Shown: positions 25,027 through 33,500 of the stretch, piece by piece
Layout of the letters: each line of letters starts with the position of its first letter
How positions within the stretch are numbered: the stretch's first letter is position 1
Assembly (NCBI GenBank): GCA_903908715.1
Contig: CAIVSY010000045.1
Coordinates: 1-41,465, forward strand
DNA: 41,465 nucleotides
Direction of reading: 5' to 3'
Origin: an uncultured bacterium
GTDB taxonomy: Bacteria; Verrucomicrobiota; Kiritimatiellia; CAIKKV01; CAITUY01
The notes under the pieces: model-generated
What the model was told of the DNA's origin: nothing
The model's input: the letters and a program-made list of their open reading frames with translations, nothing else
The model's database searches: none
Made by a program: the position numbers and the translations under genes

Positions 25027-25977
25027 TTACCGCAGGATCAGCCAGGCCGCTACTATGGCCAGAAGGATCCGGTAGTAGCCGAAGACTGTGAGGGGATGAC
25101 GCTGGATATAGTGCAGCATCCAGCGAATCGAGAGGATGGCTGAAAGGAGGGCGGTGGCCATGCCCAGTGCGGGCGTGAACCAGCCGTACGCGGAAAGGAT
25201 CAGGGTGCCGTGATTCAGGGCGTCGTAGGCTGTGGAGGCGCCCAATGTGATCAGGCCGAGGAGGAAGCTGAATTCCACGGCGGCGGGGATGCTTAAGCCT
25301 ACCCATAATCCGCCCAGGAGCGTGGCAAGGCTCCTGCTGATTCCGGGCCACATGGCGAGACATTGCGTCAGTCCGATGCAAAGAGCCATTTTCCAGGTTA
25401 TGGCCTCGATGGGCCGTTGAGGCCGGCTGCGATGGCGTTCAATCCACCGGGTCATGAAAAGGATGCCGAGACCGCCGGCGAACCAGGCTGCGATGACAGG
25501 CCACAGGTCCCACCGTGGACCTCCGAACAGGTTGCTTTTGATCCAGTCCTCGGCGGTCAGGCCGATCATGACGGCGGGCAGGAACGCAATCCCCAGATGC
25601 ATTCCCAGGGCGCGGCCTTCCGGGCTCCTGCCGATGCATCCCGCTACCACCTGGCGCAGTCGCCGGAAGTAGAGGCCGGCGACCGCCAGGATGGCTCCTG
25701 CCTGGATGCAGACGGCATAAGCGCCGGCCACCCTGCCGGAGTCGTCTGTCTGGCCGATTCCCAGCATGCGCTGGGTCAGGATCAGGTGACCGGTGGAACT
25801 GACGGGCAGGAATTCGGTGAGCCCTTCCACCATGCCGAGGATTATGGCCTTCTGCCATGACATGGCTGGCTTGAACCCGCAGGGAGGCGAGGCATCGTCG
25901 GCATAGGCACTCAGGCCCAGGGCAGAAAGGAATAACAGGAACAGGAGAGTCAGGCGCTTGCCGTAGGTTCGGGACAT
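25027..25977 (-). CDS. uppP: Undecaprenyl-diphosphate phosphatase with N-terminal signal-like extension
   Basis: ATG 25977 gives 316 residues; a GTG at 25992 overlapping the kdsD stop would add five. The catalytic motifs are GMVEGLTEFLPVSSTGHL near residue 45 and PGISRSLAT near residue 220, followed by the usual membrane helices. It recycles undecaprenyl pyrophosphate to the monophosphate carrier for peptidoglycan and O-antigen synthesis. Unusually, the first 45 residues form a signal-peptide-like segment (basic start, LTLLFLLFLSALGLSAYA, then DDASPPCG) before the first family helix. Most BacA proteins start about where MSWQKAIILG begins here. Confidence 0.92.
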   Translation of the reverse strand: MSRTYGKRLTLLFLLFLSALGLSAYADDASPPCGFKPAMSWQKAIILGMVEGLTEFLPVSSTGHLILTQRMLGIGQTDDSGRVAGAYAVCIQAGAILAVAGLYFRRLRQVVAGCIGRSPEGRALGMHLGIAFLPAVMIGLTAEDWIKSNLFGGPRWDLWPVIAAWFAGGLGILFMTRWIERHRSRPQRPIEAITWKMALCIGLTQCLAMWPGISRSLATLLGGLWVGLSIPAAVEFSFLLGLITLGASTAYDALNHGTLILSAYGWFTPALGMATALLSAILSIRWMLHYIQRHPLTVFGYYRILLAIVAAWLILR

Positions 25978-25988
25978 GGGCCGTGCAC

Positions 25989-26960
25989 TCACATGATCTT
26001 GAGTTTCGGGAGATCCTGAATGTCCACCGCGCCGGCAAGCCGGCCATCCGCGTCGACGACCGGCAGGTCATCAATGTTATGCTTCTCGAAAATCCGCAGG
26101 ACATCCACGGCGAGGCAGTTCTCCGCCACAGTGATCGGATTCCGTGTCATGCATTCATCCACGGGGGCATCCATGAGTCCGGGGTGATCGGGAAGACGCC
26201 TTCTCAAGTCGCCATCGGTGAAGATGCCGGCCAGGCGTCCGTTGTTGTCGATAATTCCGGCTGATCCGGTCCTGGCGCGCGTCATGGCGAGGATGGCATC
26301 CTTGACCTTGGATCCGCTGGGCACGGAAGCGACCCTGTCGCCTTTGCGCATGATGTCGGAAACCTTCAGCAAAAGGGCACGGCCGATGGCTCCGCCCGGA
26401 TGGAGCTTGGCGTAGTCCTCCACCCTGAATCCGCGGGCCTCGATGAGGACCATGGCCAAGGCATCGCCCACAGCCAGTGTGGCAGTTGTACTGGTGGTCG
26501 GGGCCATGTTGAACGGGCAGGCCTCGCGGTCGACGGTAACGGGGATAATCACATCGCTCAGGCTGGCCAAGGTGCTTTCGAGTACACCGGTCATGGCGAC
26601 GACCTTGACGTTGAAACGGCGGATCAATGGGATCAGGGCCAGGAGTTCCTCCGACTCTCCGCTATAGCTCAGTGCAAGGACAACATCGCCGGCGGAGACA
26701 ATGCCCAGGTCGCCATGCATGGCCTGTGTCGGGTTCAAGATTACGCTGGTGGTTCCGGTGCTGGCGAGTGTTGCGGAGATCTTCTCTCCCACGTGGAGGT
26801 TCTTTCCTACGCCGGTGACGATTACCTTGCCGCCGGATTTTGTTGCGGCAACGATAAGGTCGATGGCTTCGCTGAAACCCGCATTCAGGCTGTCCCTGAC
26901 TTTCCGCAGGCCTTCGATTTCGAGATCGATGATTTCCTTTGCGCGTTTCACCTTGTTCAC
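25989..26960 (-). CDS. kdsD: D-arabinose 5-phosphate isomerase (KdsD/KpsF/GutQ family)
   Basis: GTG 26960 follows GGGAGAAG and overlaps the cstA stop by 4 nt, giving 323 residues; longer frames upstream lie inside cstA. An N-terminal SIS sugar-isomerase domain (about 35-165) contains VTGVGKNLHVGEKI, NPTQAMHGDLG and ALSYSGESEE. HPGGAIGR is the family signature before two CBS domains (about 205-320). It converts ribulose 5-phosphate to arabinose 5-phosphate, the first step toward Kdo for LPS. It precedes uppP and lpxL, consistent with an envelope gene cluster. Confidence 0.93.
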   Translation of the reverse strand: MNKVKRAKEIIDLEIEGLRKVRDSLNAGFSEAIDLIVAATKSGGKVIVTGVGKNLHVGEKISATLASTGTTSVILNPTQAMHGDLGIVSAGDVVLALSYSGESEELLALIPLIRRFNVKVVAMTGVLESTLASLSDVIIPVTVDREACPFNMAPTTSTTATLAVGDALAMVLIEARGFRVEDYAKLHPGGAIGRALLLKVSDIMRKGDRVASVPSGSKVKDAILAMTRARTGSAGIIDNNGRLAGIFTDGDLRRRLPDHPGLMDAPVDECMTRNPITVAENCLAVDVLRIFEKHNIDDLPVVDADGRLAGAVDIQDLPKLKIM

Positions 26961-28615
26961 TGGACTTCTCCCGATGCATGGCTTGCCTTGCGGCCGCGGC
27001 CCAAGAGGACACGGACAGCTTCCACTGAAACCCACAGGGACAAGGCCAAGAGGATGATGGCGATGATCCCGATGAGCGAAAGCTTGTACTGGAGAATCAG
27101 CAGCATGAGCGACCAGAGCGTCATGCCGACCATGAAGATCATGGGTGCCATCACAAACCCCGTGCGTTTCCCGGTTTGGCGAAGCCAGACGGTAACAACC
27201 AGGAGGGTCAGTCCGGCCAGCAGTTGGTTGGTGGCGCCGAAGACGGGCCATATGGCTTTCCATGCCGGCATCGGATTTCCCTGCGGGTCCCTGAGGGTGA
27301 TCAGCACGAAGAGGGCGGGCAATGCCAGGGTTGCGAGGGTAGCGGCATAACGGCTGCGGGTATCCTTCAGGCCGAAGAACTCCTCGAAGATATATCGTCC
27401 CAGACGTGTGGCGGTATCCAGGGTTGTCAGTATGAACGTGGAAAGGGCGAGCAGTCCGAAGGAGCCCCCTGTTTTTTCTGGGATTCCGAATATGGCGAGG
27501 AATTTTCCCATGCCGGCCCCGTAGATCTGGAGGGGGGCCTTGGCCCAAAGGGGATTATCGCGCGGGAGCATGGCCACCGTTGCGAGGGCAATGATCGCCA
27601 CGAGTCCTTCAATCAGCATGGCGCCGTACCCGATGGGGCGTGAATCGGACTCACGATTCAGTTGCTTGGAGGATGTCCCGGAGGCGACAATGGCGTGGAA
27701 ACCCGAGCAGGCCCCGCAGGCGATGGTGATGAACAGGATCGGGAAAAGCGGGCCCAGTCCGGGGGCGGTCCATCCGATGAACAGGGGTGCTGCAAGGGTG
27801 AACCCGCCGAACACGATGCCCAGGAGGCCGCCCAGCAGGGAGCCATACAGCAGGAACGAGGAAAGGTAATCCCTGGGTTGCAGCAGGATCCAGACCGGGG
27901 TTACGGCGGCAATGAAGCAGTACACAAGCAGGGCGATGTCCCATGTCTTGGCCGGATTATTGCCGATCAGGCAGGGGATGCGGGATGCGGAAAGGGGAAG
28001 AAGTTGCCCCGCCTCGACTGCCAGGAACACAAGAGGCACAAAAACAAGGGATGCCTTGAGCAGGCTCCAACGCATGCGGTTCGTGGTCCAGCCGAACCCG
28101 ACTGCCAGCACCATGAAAAGGATGGAGGAAGTGGCGACGCCCCCGTCCTGCACGAACGTGGTCGCCGTCAAATCGGTAAAGACCGTAAGCACATACACCA
28201 GGGCAAGCCAGATGAAAAGAAGAAGCAACTTGTAGGATAGCGGGGAGAGATGCTCTTTTGCGACCTCGGCGATGGAACGGGCGCGATGCCGGATACTGGC
28301 GATGAGGGCGGTGAAATCGTGTACGCCGCCAATCAGGATGGCGCCGAGGAGGATCCAGAGGAAAGCCGGAGCGAGACCGAAGGCTGTAGCGGCAATAATG
28401 GGGCCGACAATCGGTCCGGCGCCGGCGATGGAAGAGAAGTGGTGCCCCAGCAGCACGGCGCGGCGAGCGGGGACACGGTCAATGCCGTCATAGTCCGTGT
28501 GGCTTGGTGTGGGTCGTTCATCCGATACGTCAAAACGCTTTTCCAGGAAGCGGCCGTAGAAAACATAGGCCAGCCCGAAAAGCACCGTCGCCGCCAAGAA
28601 GAATAAGACCAACAT
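26957..28615 (-). CDS. cstA: Carbon starvation protein A, peptide/pyruvate transporter family
   Basis: This 552-residue membrane protein has the CstA start (GLAYVFYGRFLEKRFDV) and HFSSIAGAGPIVGPIIAATAFG near residue 60. GACSGFHAIVASGTSSKQL lies near 310 and LDTATRLGRYIFEE near 405. The family imports peptides or pyruvate and is induced by carbon starvation in enterobacteria. Its length fits the shorter CstA group. The stop overlaps the kdsD start by 4 nt. A metabolic link with kdsD is not obvious; the arrangement is probably transcriptional convenience. Confidence 0.93.
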   Translation of the reverse strand: MLVLFFLAATVLFGLAYVFYGRFLEKRFDVSDERPTPSHTDYDGIDRVPARRAVLLGHHFSSIAGAGPIVGPIIAATAFGLAPAFLWILLGAILIGGVHDFTALIASIRHRARSIAEVAKEHLSPLSYKLLLLFIWLALVYVLTVFTDLTATTFVQDGGVATSSILFMVLAVGFGWTTNRMRWSLLKASLVFVPLVFLAVEAGQLLPLSASRIPCLIGNNPAKTWDIALLVYCFIAAVTPVWILLQPRDYLSSFLLYGSLLGGLLGIVFGGFTLAAPLFIGWTAPGLGPLFPILFITIACGACSGFHAIVASGTSSKQLNRESDSRPIGYGAMLIEGLVAIIALATVAMLPRDNPLWAKAPLQIYGAGMGKFLAIFGIPEKTGGSFGLLALSTFILTTLDTATRLGRYIFEEFFGLKDTRSRYAATLATLALPALFVLITLRDPQGNPMPAWKAIWPVFGATNQLLAGLTLLVVTVWLRQTGKRTGFVMAPMIFMVGMTLWSLMLLILQYKLSLIGIIAIILLALSLWVSVEAVRVLLGRGRKASHASGEVQ

Positions 28616-28699
28616 TTTTCGTCCCCTGGGAAAAATACCTGCCGAACGTCAACGGGGTGTAGGCTATCAAACCGTGGCGGGTCCTGCAAATGCATCCCT

Positions 28700-30028
28700 T
28701 CAGGGGTTGTCGATGCGCAGGAGGCGGGCGATGAACATCCCGTTGCAGGGCCCGTCCCATGGATGGATGGTGAGAATGCCCGGCGTCTCTCCGTCGCGGA
28801 GCGGATCAGGGAACGGGTCCAGCCGGAATCCGGGCTGGGCGGACAGGAAGGCTTCCACGACGCCCTGGTTTTCCTCCCGAGTCATCGTGCAGGTTGTGTA
28901 CACCAGCCTGCCGCCGGGGCGGACGCGCAGGGCGCAGGCTTGCAGCAGGCGCAATTGAAGTGCGGCAAGAGCGGAAATGGATTCGCGTGTGCATCTCCAG
29001 CGGGCGTCCGGGTTGCGATGCCATGTGCCGATGCCGGAGCAGGGGGCGTCCAGTAACACGCCGTCGAAACTTCCCGGAGGCGGCGGGTGGCTTGCGCCAT
29101 CCCAAACCTTTATCCGGATTTCCTTTTGCAGATTGTCGGTTTCGGCGCGCCTTGCCAGTTCCTCGAGGACGGAAGGGCGGATGTCCGTAGCCAGGACACG
29201 GCCCGAAGGGCCGACTCTGTCGGCAAGGTGAAGGGTCTTGCCGCCCGATCCTGCGCAAGCATCCCACCATGATTGCCCCGCTGTGGCTTCACAGATGCAT
29301 CCGACTGCCTGGGATGCCAGGTCCTGGATTTCCAGGCCGGAGCGGAAACGGGGTGCCAATCCCTGAAGGTTGGATCCGCGTGCGACGGCTGCGGCATTAG
29401 GAATGCGCGGGTGGCGTGTGACCTCGATCCCGGATTGAGAGAACAAAACGGGGAGATCCAGTCCCGATGAAGGTCTGAGCCGCACCCAGGTCGGCGGCGG
29501 GATCTGGAAGGAGGCGATCAGTTCGTCAAGCGCGTCCGCGGCGGGATTCCTTCCGGGAGGGGGCAAGACATCGGCAAACCATGCAGGGACCAGTTGCAGG
29601 ATGGAAGGGGGTGTGAGTCCGGGCAGGAAGGCGGAGATCTGGCGGGACAGGACGAGGGGTTTTTCCTTTATGGGCAGGGCTCCGAGCGGGCGCAGGGCTT
29701 CTGCAGGGATGTTCGAGGTGCCGGCCAGATGACGGATCGCGGGGTGGCACTCTTTCGCATCCAGTAAATGGGCGAACACGGCGGCTGCCCGCGGATTATC
29801 CGGGAACATGAGTTCCAGCCACCCCTTCCATCGGAAAAAGGAGAAGACTGTGTCCGAGAACAGGCGCCGATCCCGTGATCCGAACTGGCGGTGGCTGCGG
29901 TAGAAAGCCGACAGGGTGGCATCCGCCGGTTTCCCAAGGTTCACGGCATTGCGCACTTCCGCAAGGATGCCCATCAGGGCTTCGCCCTGGCTATGGAGGA
30001 TCTTGCCGGTCAACGGTTCGTGGCTCAT
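28700..30028 (-). CDS. rsmB: RsmB-type rRNA (cytosine-C5) methyltransferase
   Basis: ATG 30028 overlaps the preceding peptidase stop as ATGA and gives 442 residues; the longer frame upstream lies within that gene. The N-terminal part resembles the NusB-like helical domain of RsmB (FGSRDRRLFSDTVFSFFRW). The methyltransferase domain has WWDACAGSGGKTLHLAD for S-adenosylmethionine, LLDAPCSGIGTWHRNPD with one conserved Cys, and VYTTCTMTREENQGVVEAFL with the other. Family members methylate a cytosine in 16S rRNA (C967 in E. coli) or tRNA. The exact target site is inferred by similarity. Confidence 0.9.
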   Translation of the reverse strand: MSHEPLTGKILHSQGEALMGILAEVRNAVNLGKPADATLSAFYRSHRQFGSRDRRLFSDTVFSFFRWKGWLELMFPDNPRAAAVFAHLLDAKECHPAIRHLAGTSNIPAEALRPLGALPIKEKPLVLSRQISAFLPGLTPPSILQLVPAWFADVLPPPGRNPAADALDELIASFQIPPPTWVRLRPSSGLDLPVLFSQSGIEVTRHPRIPNAAAVARGSNLQGLAPRFRSGLEIQDLASQAVGCICEATAGQSWWDACAGSGGKTLHLADRVGPSGRVLATDIRPSVLEELARRAETDNLQKEIRIKVWDGASHPPPPGSFDGVLLDAPCSGIGTWHRNPDARWRCTRESISALAALQLRLLQACALRVRPGGRLVYTTCTMTREENQGVVEAFLSAQPGFRLDPFPDPLRDGETPGILTIHPWDGPCNGMFIARLLRIDNP

Positions 30029-31401
30029 GGGCGGTGCTTCATCTGGCTCAGGAAAAGCCCTGTAAAAAGGAAGCCCGCCTTGAATTGTTCGATCGAATAG
30101 GACTCGTTTGGGGCGTGGATATTGTCCGACTCGCTGCCGAATCCGACCAGCAGGACGGGTGCCCCGGCGATGACGGGAAGGTGGGAGAGGATTGGGACGG
30201 ATGCGCCCTCCCACAGGAAGGCGGTGGGTGTATCCGACAAGGAATCGAGGGCGATCCGGGCTTGCTTCACGGCGGGCGAGTCGAGGCTGATCCGAACGGC
30301 CGGACCGCCAATCCCCTTCTCAGTGATGGAGAGGTGCATTCCGGGTGGCGTATGCGTTTCCAGATGGCGGATGGTTTTCTGCAGGATATCCTCCGGTGTC
30401 TGGCCGGGGACGAGGCGTGCGGAGAGTTTCACTACCGCCTGGGACGGGATAATGGTCTTGCTGCCCGGGCCGCCATAGCCTGAATGGATTCCGTTGACCT
30501 CGACGGTCGGCCGGAATCCGGTACGCTCGATCGGGGTGTATTCCGGTTCTCCTGCGATTGGCTCGACGCCTGTTGCTGCCTTGTACCATCCGGGATCCAG
30601 CGGGGTTGAGTTCGCGAGGGAACGTTCCATGGGAGTCGGGGCTTCGACCCCGTCATAAAAACCCGCCACAGCGACCCGTCCACTGTCATCGTGCAGGGAA
30701 CTGACCAGTTGCGCCATGCCGGCCGCAGGGTTCGGCGCACGGCCGCCATGAACGCCGGAATGCAGATCATGGTCCGGCCCGGTGAGGACTGCGGTGATGT
30801 GGATGATGCCGCGCAATCCCATAGTGATGGTCGGTGCGCCGGATGCAACGGTGCCCGTATCGGCGGCCATGACGAGGTCGGCTTTCAGGTTGGCCTTCTC
30901 CCGTTCCAGCAATTCGAGGATCGGCATATGGCCGGCTTCCTCGTCTCCCTCAAGGACGAGCTTGATTGTGCAATTCAGATCACCGGAATGGATCAGCGCC
31001 TCTATCGCCTTCAAGGCGGCAAAACACTGACCCTTGTTGTCCTGGGCACCGCGGGCGTACATGCGCCCTCGACGGAGGGAGGGGGTGAAGGGCGGGGTAT
31101 CCCAGAGTTCGATCGGATCCACCGGTTGAACGTCATAGTGTCCGTAGAACAGGATGACAGGTGCGCCGGGGTCGGCCTTACGTTCAGCAAGAACAACGGG
31201 ATGAGACGCCGTCGATTCCAGGCGTGCGGAGAATCCCATTCGGGCGAGATGTTCCCGAAGCCATTCGGCACAACGGCGGCAATCGGGCGCATGTTCGGGG
31301 GCCGTGCTGATGCTGGGGAACGAGAGGAATTCCTGCCATTCCCGGAGATAGCGGTCCCGTTCGGTCTCAAACAGGCTTTGCAACTGGTTCCTGGTTGGCA
31401 T
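30025..31401 (-). CDS. M20-family zinc dipeptidase
   Basis: This 458-residue protein shows the M20 layout: LFYGHYDVQPVD (metal His and catalytic Asp), GAQDNKGQ with the bridging Asp, and VLEGDEEAGH with the catalytic Glu and metal Glu. A lid/dimerisation domain includes HDLHSGVHGGRAPNP. It is closest in type to the PepV/CNDP-like dipeptidase subgroup that acts on dipeptides or short peptides in the cytosol. The gene overlaps rsmB by 4 nt. With the CstA peptide transporter two genes downstream, a peptide-use role is plausible but inferred. Confidence 0.9.
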   Translation of the reverse strand: MPTRNQLQSLFETERDRYLREWQEFLSFPSISTAPEHAPDCRRCAEWLREHLARMGFSARLESTASHPVVLAERKADPGAPVILFYGHYDVQPVDPIELWDTPPFTPSLRRGRMYARGAQDNKGQCFAALKAIEALIHSGDLNCTIKLVLEGDEEAGHMPILELLEREKANLKADLVMAADTGTVASGAPTITMGLRGIIHITAVLTGPDHDLHSGVHGGRAPNPAAGMAQLVSSLHDDSGRVAVAGFYDGVEAPTPMERSLANSTPLDPGWYKAATGVEPIAGEPEYTPIERTGFRPTVEVNGIHSGYGGPGSKTIIPSQAVVKLSARLVPGQTPEDILQKTIRHLETHTPPGMHLSITEKGIGGPAVRISLDSPAVKQARIALDSLSDTPTAFLWEGASVPILSHLPVIAGAPVLLVGFGSESDNIHAPNESYSIEQFKAGFLFTGLFLSQMKHRP

Positions 31402-31422
31402 GGGTGGCCCTGCTTCCGTGCG

Positions 31423-32754
31423 TCAGAGCAGATTGGCGGCGAGGGCCGCCAGAGTGCTGCGTTCGCTCTTATTCAGGGTCACATGCCCGTGCAGGGCCTG
31501 GGTCTTCATGCGCTCCACGGCGTACGAGAGCCCGTTGCTGCTTGAATCCAGATACGGGTTGTCGATCTGGTAGGGGTCCCCGGTCAGAACCATCTTGGTT
31601 CCTTCCCCGGCGCGGCTGATAATGGTCTTGACCTCGTGTGGGGTCAGGTTCTGGGCCTCGTCCACGATGACATACTGCCGGGGGATCGAGCGTCCTCGGA
31701 TATACGTCAAGGCTTCCAGTTCCAGAACTTCATCCCTCTGCAACTTCTCGATCTTCTCCCGGACGGTATGTTTGTGTTCCCCGGTGTTGGTTTTCAGCAT
31801 CAAGTAGGTCAGATTGTCGAAGATCGGCAACATCCAGTTGGTGAGTTTCTCCTCCTTGGCGCCCGGGAGATAGCCGATGTCCTTGCCGAACGGCATGATG
31901 GGCCGGGTCACAAGGAGGCGGTCGTATCGCTTCTGATTGACGATTTTCTCCAGGCCGGCGGCGAGGGCCAGCAGGGTTTTTCCGGTTCCGGCGGGGCCCA
32001 TGAGCGTGACCAAATGGACGGAGTCATCCATCAGCAGTTCCAGCGCCATGCGCTGCTCCCGGCTGCGTGGTTTGATGTGCCAGACGGATTCGATCTTGGG
32101 GTTCAGCTGGATGAGCTTGCCATTTCCGCCGGACCGTGCCAGTGCGGTATAGTGTTCGTGGCCTTCGCCGACCAGGTTGACGAATTCATTGGGAAGGAGA
32201 TCCAGTTCCGGGAGGTCCACGTTGTGGTTGGCATAGAACTCGTCCAGCACTTCCGGCTTGACGGGGATTTCGCGGAGCCCGGTGAAGAGCTCGTCGAAAT
32301 TGACCTTTTGTTTCTCGAAGTCCATGACCTCGATGCCCAGGGCGTCCGCCTTGATGCGGGCATTGATGTCCTTGGAAACAAAAAACACGCGGTCTCCGCG
32401 GCGGTGGAGGGCGTATGCGACGCGGATGATCTGGTTATCGGGTATTTCCTCCTGCAGGACACCCTTCAGGACGTTCTTCATCAGGCTTTGCGTGGTGATG
32501 ATGCGGAGCGTTCCGCCATTATCCATGGACACGCCTTCGCCCAGCCGTCCGCGCTCGCGGAGCATATCCAGGCGGCGAATCACGCCGCGGGCATTACGGC
32601 CCAGTTCAGAAGTGTCGCGCTTGAACTTGTCCAGTTCCTCGATCACGGCCATCGGCAGGACGACCGTGTTGTCGGCGAACGATTCGATACAGGTGTGGTC
32701 ATGGAGAAGAACGTTGGTATCCAGCACGAAGGTTTTGTTCATAACTTGCGGCAT
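31423..32754 (-). CDS. phoH2: PhoH2-type PIN-domain RNA helicase/ribonuclease
   Basis: This 443-residue protein joins an N-terminal PIN RNase domain (TFVLDTNVLLHD, then ELDKFKRD, FFVSKDINARIKA) to a C-terminal PhoH ATPase. The ATPase has Walker A GPAGTGKTLLALA near 245 and Walker B YVIVDEAQNL near 365, followed by LTGDPYQIDNP. Proteins with this PIN-PhoH fusion unwind and cleave RNA. Start choice is between ATG 32754 and ATG 32742; a GAAAGG lies almost against the first, so 32742 (439 residues) is a good alternative. The usual upstream antitoxin-like phoAT gene of some actinobacteria is not present here. Confidence 0.93.
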   Translation of the reverse strand: MPQVMNKTFVLDTNVLLHDHTCIESFADNTVVLPMAVIEELDKFKRDTSELGRNARGVIRRLDMLRERGRLGEGVSMDNGGTLRIITTQSLMKNVLKGVLQEEIPDNQIIRVAYALHRRGDRVFFVSKDINARIKADALGIEVMDFEKQKVNFDELFTGLREIPVKPEVLDEFYANHNVDLPELDLLPNEFVNLVGEGHEHYTALARSGGNGKLIQLNPKIESVWHIKPRSREQRMALELLMDDSVHLVTLMGPAGTGKTLLALAAGLEKIVNQKRYDRLLVTRPIMPFGKDIGYLPGAKEEKLTNWMLPIFDNLTYLMLKTNTGEHKHTVREKIEKLQRDEVLELEALTYIRGRSIPRQYVIVDEAQNLTPHEVKTIISRAGEGTKMVLTGDPYQIDNPYLDSSSNGLSYAVERMKTQALHGHVTLNKSERSTLAALAANLL

Positions 32755-32900
32755 ATCCTTTCGCGCGGAAATAACGGAAGTCCTGCGTCCTGGCAGTCCT
32801 GTTGCCGCGCAACTCCAGCAACGTAATACAAATTGTGCGATTGAGCCAGCACGGAATGGCGGACGAGGCGTCGGCAGGGCAAGGGGAGGGACAAGGAAAA

Positions 32901-32920
32901 GGCGCCCCGGAGGGGGCGCC
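32901..32920 (-). terminator. Rho-independent terminator after the small exported protein gene
   Basis: GGCGCCCC (32901-32908) pairs perfectly with GGGGCGCC (32913-32920) across a GGAG loop. On the minus strand TTTTCC follows at 32900 downward. It lies 30 nt past the stop of the minus-strand gene at 32950-33339, in correct orientation. Confidence 0.75.
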
Positions 32921-32949
32921 CTGCGATTCGTCGATCGTCGGTTTCTTGA

Positions 32950-33339
32950 TCAGTTTGCGGCGGGCTGGTTTTCGACCTTTTCGATGCTTGAAATGGAGCG
33001 GATCACGCATTGCTTCTTGCCTTTTTTCTCCATTTCGAATCCCTTTCCTGAGATCTTGACCTTGGATCCAACCATGGATGCGCAATCCGGCGCATTCTTG
33101 CCTTTCGGAAGTCGGATTCGTGCTCCGTCTTCCGTTTTCAGGATGAACACATCGTCGCCCTTCTTGGTTGTAACTTTCTCGACGACCCCGACGGCGGTGA
33201 TGTCTTTCAACTCCGGCTTGACGGCTGGGGCGGCCACTTCCTTCTTCACGGGTTCGGACGCCGTGGCATCCCCTTCGGCCAAAGCGGTCCCGATTGAAAG
33301 CGCCAGTACACTCATTCCGATCCACCATGTCTTCTTCAT
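32950..33339 (-). CDS. Small exported protein, possible OB-fold
   Basis: ATG 33339 follows AAGGAGAA and gives 129 residues with a clear Sec signal peptide (MKKTWWIGMSVLALSIGTALA, cleavage after ALA). A charged, Ala/Pro/Val-rich linker precedes a beta-rich domain of about 80 residues (GVVEKVTTKKGDDVFILKT, GARIRLPKG, VGSKVKISGKG, CVIRSISSIEKV). The strand pattern resembles small OB-fold periplasmic proteins, but this is only a pattern guess. Two cysteines (in DCASM and QCVIR) could form a disulfide. It has its own promoter and terminator and is divergent from the MATE gene. Function is unknown. Confidence 0.75.
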   Translation of the reverse strand: MKKTWWIGMSVLALSIGTALAEGDATASEPVKKEVAAPAVKPELKDITAVGVVEKVTTKKGDDVFILKTEDGARIRLPKGKNAPDCASMVGSKVKISGKGFEMEKKGKKQCVIRSISSIEKVENQPAAN

Positions 33340-33399
33340 TCTGCATTCTCCTTGTTTGGTTATGTTTCTTGTGCTGGAAGCCATTTCTGACGTCCGGCT

Positions 33400-33428
33400 A
33401 CTATACAATAAACGGATCAGGCGGTGAA
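33400..33428 (-). promoter_or_regulatory. Sigma-70-type promoter of the small exported protein gene
   Basis: Read on the minus strand, TTCACC (33428-33423) and TATAGT (33405-33400) are separated by 17 nt. They sit about 60 nt upstream of the start codon at 33339. The -10 matches TATAAT in five of six bases, the -35 matches TTGACA in four of six. Confidence 0.5.
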
Positions 33429-33500
33429 TTTATTGTATTCGATAGTGAGGGCATCCGGTATGTTGTCGCAGGTATTTGGCTTGCAGAGGCGGGTGCAAGA

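Noticed and set aside
26961-27548. N-terminal extension of kdsD into cstA
   Set aside because: The extension is antisense-like or out of frame to clear CstA coding; GTG 26960 with a good ribosome binding site gives a normal-length enzyme.
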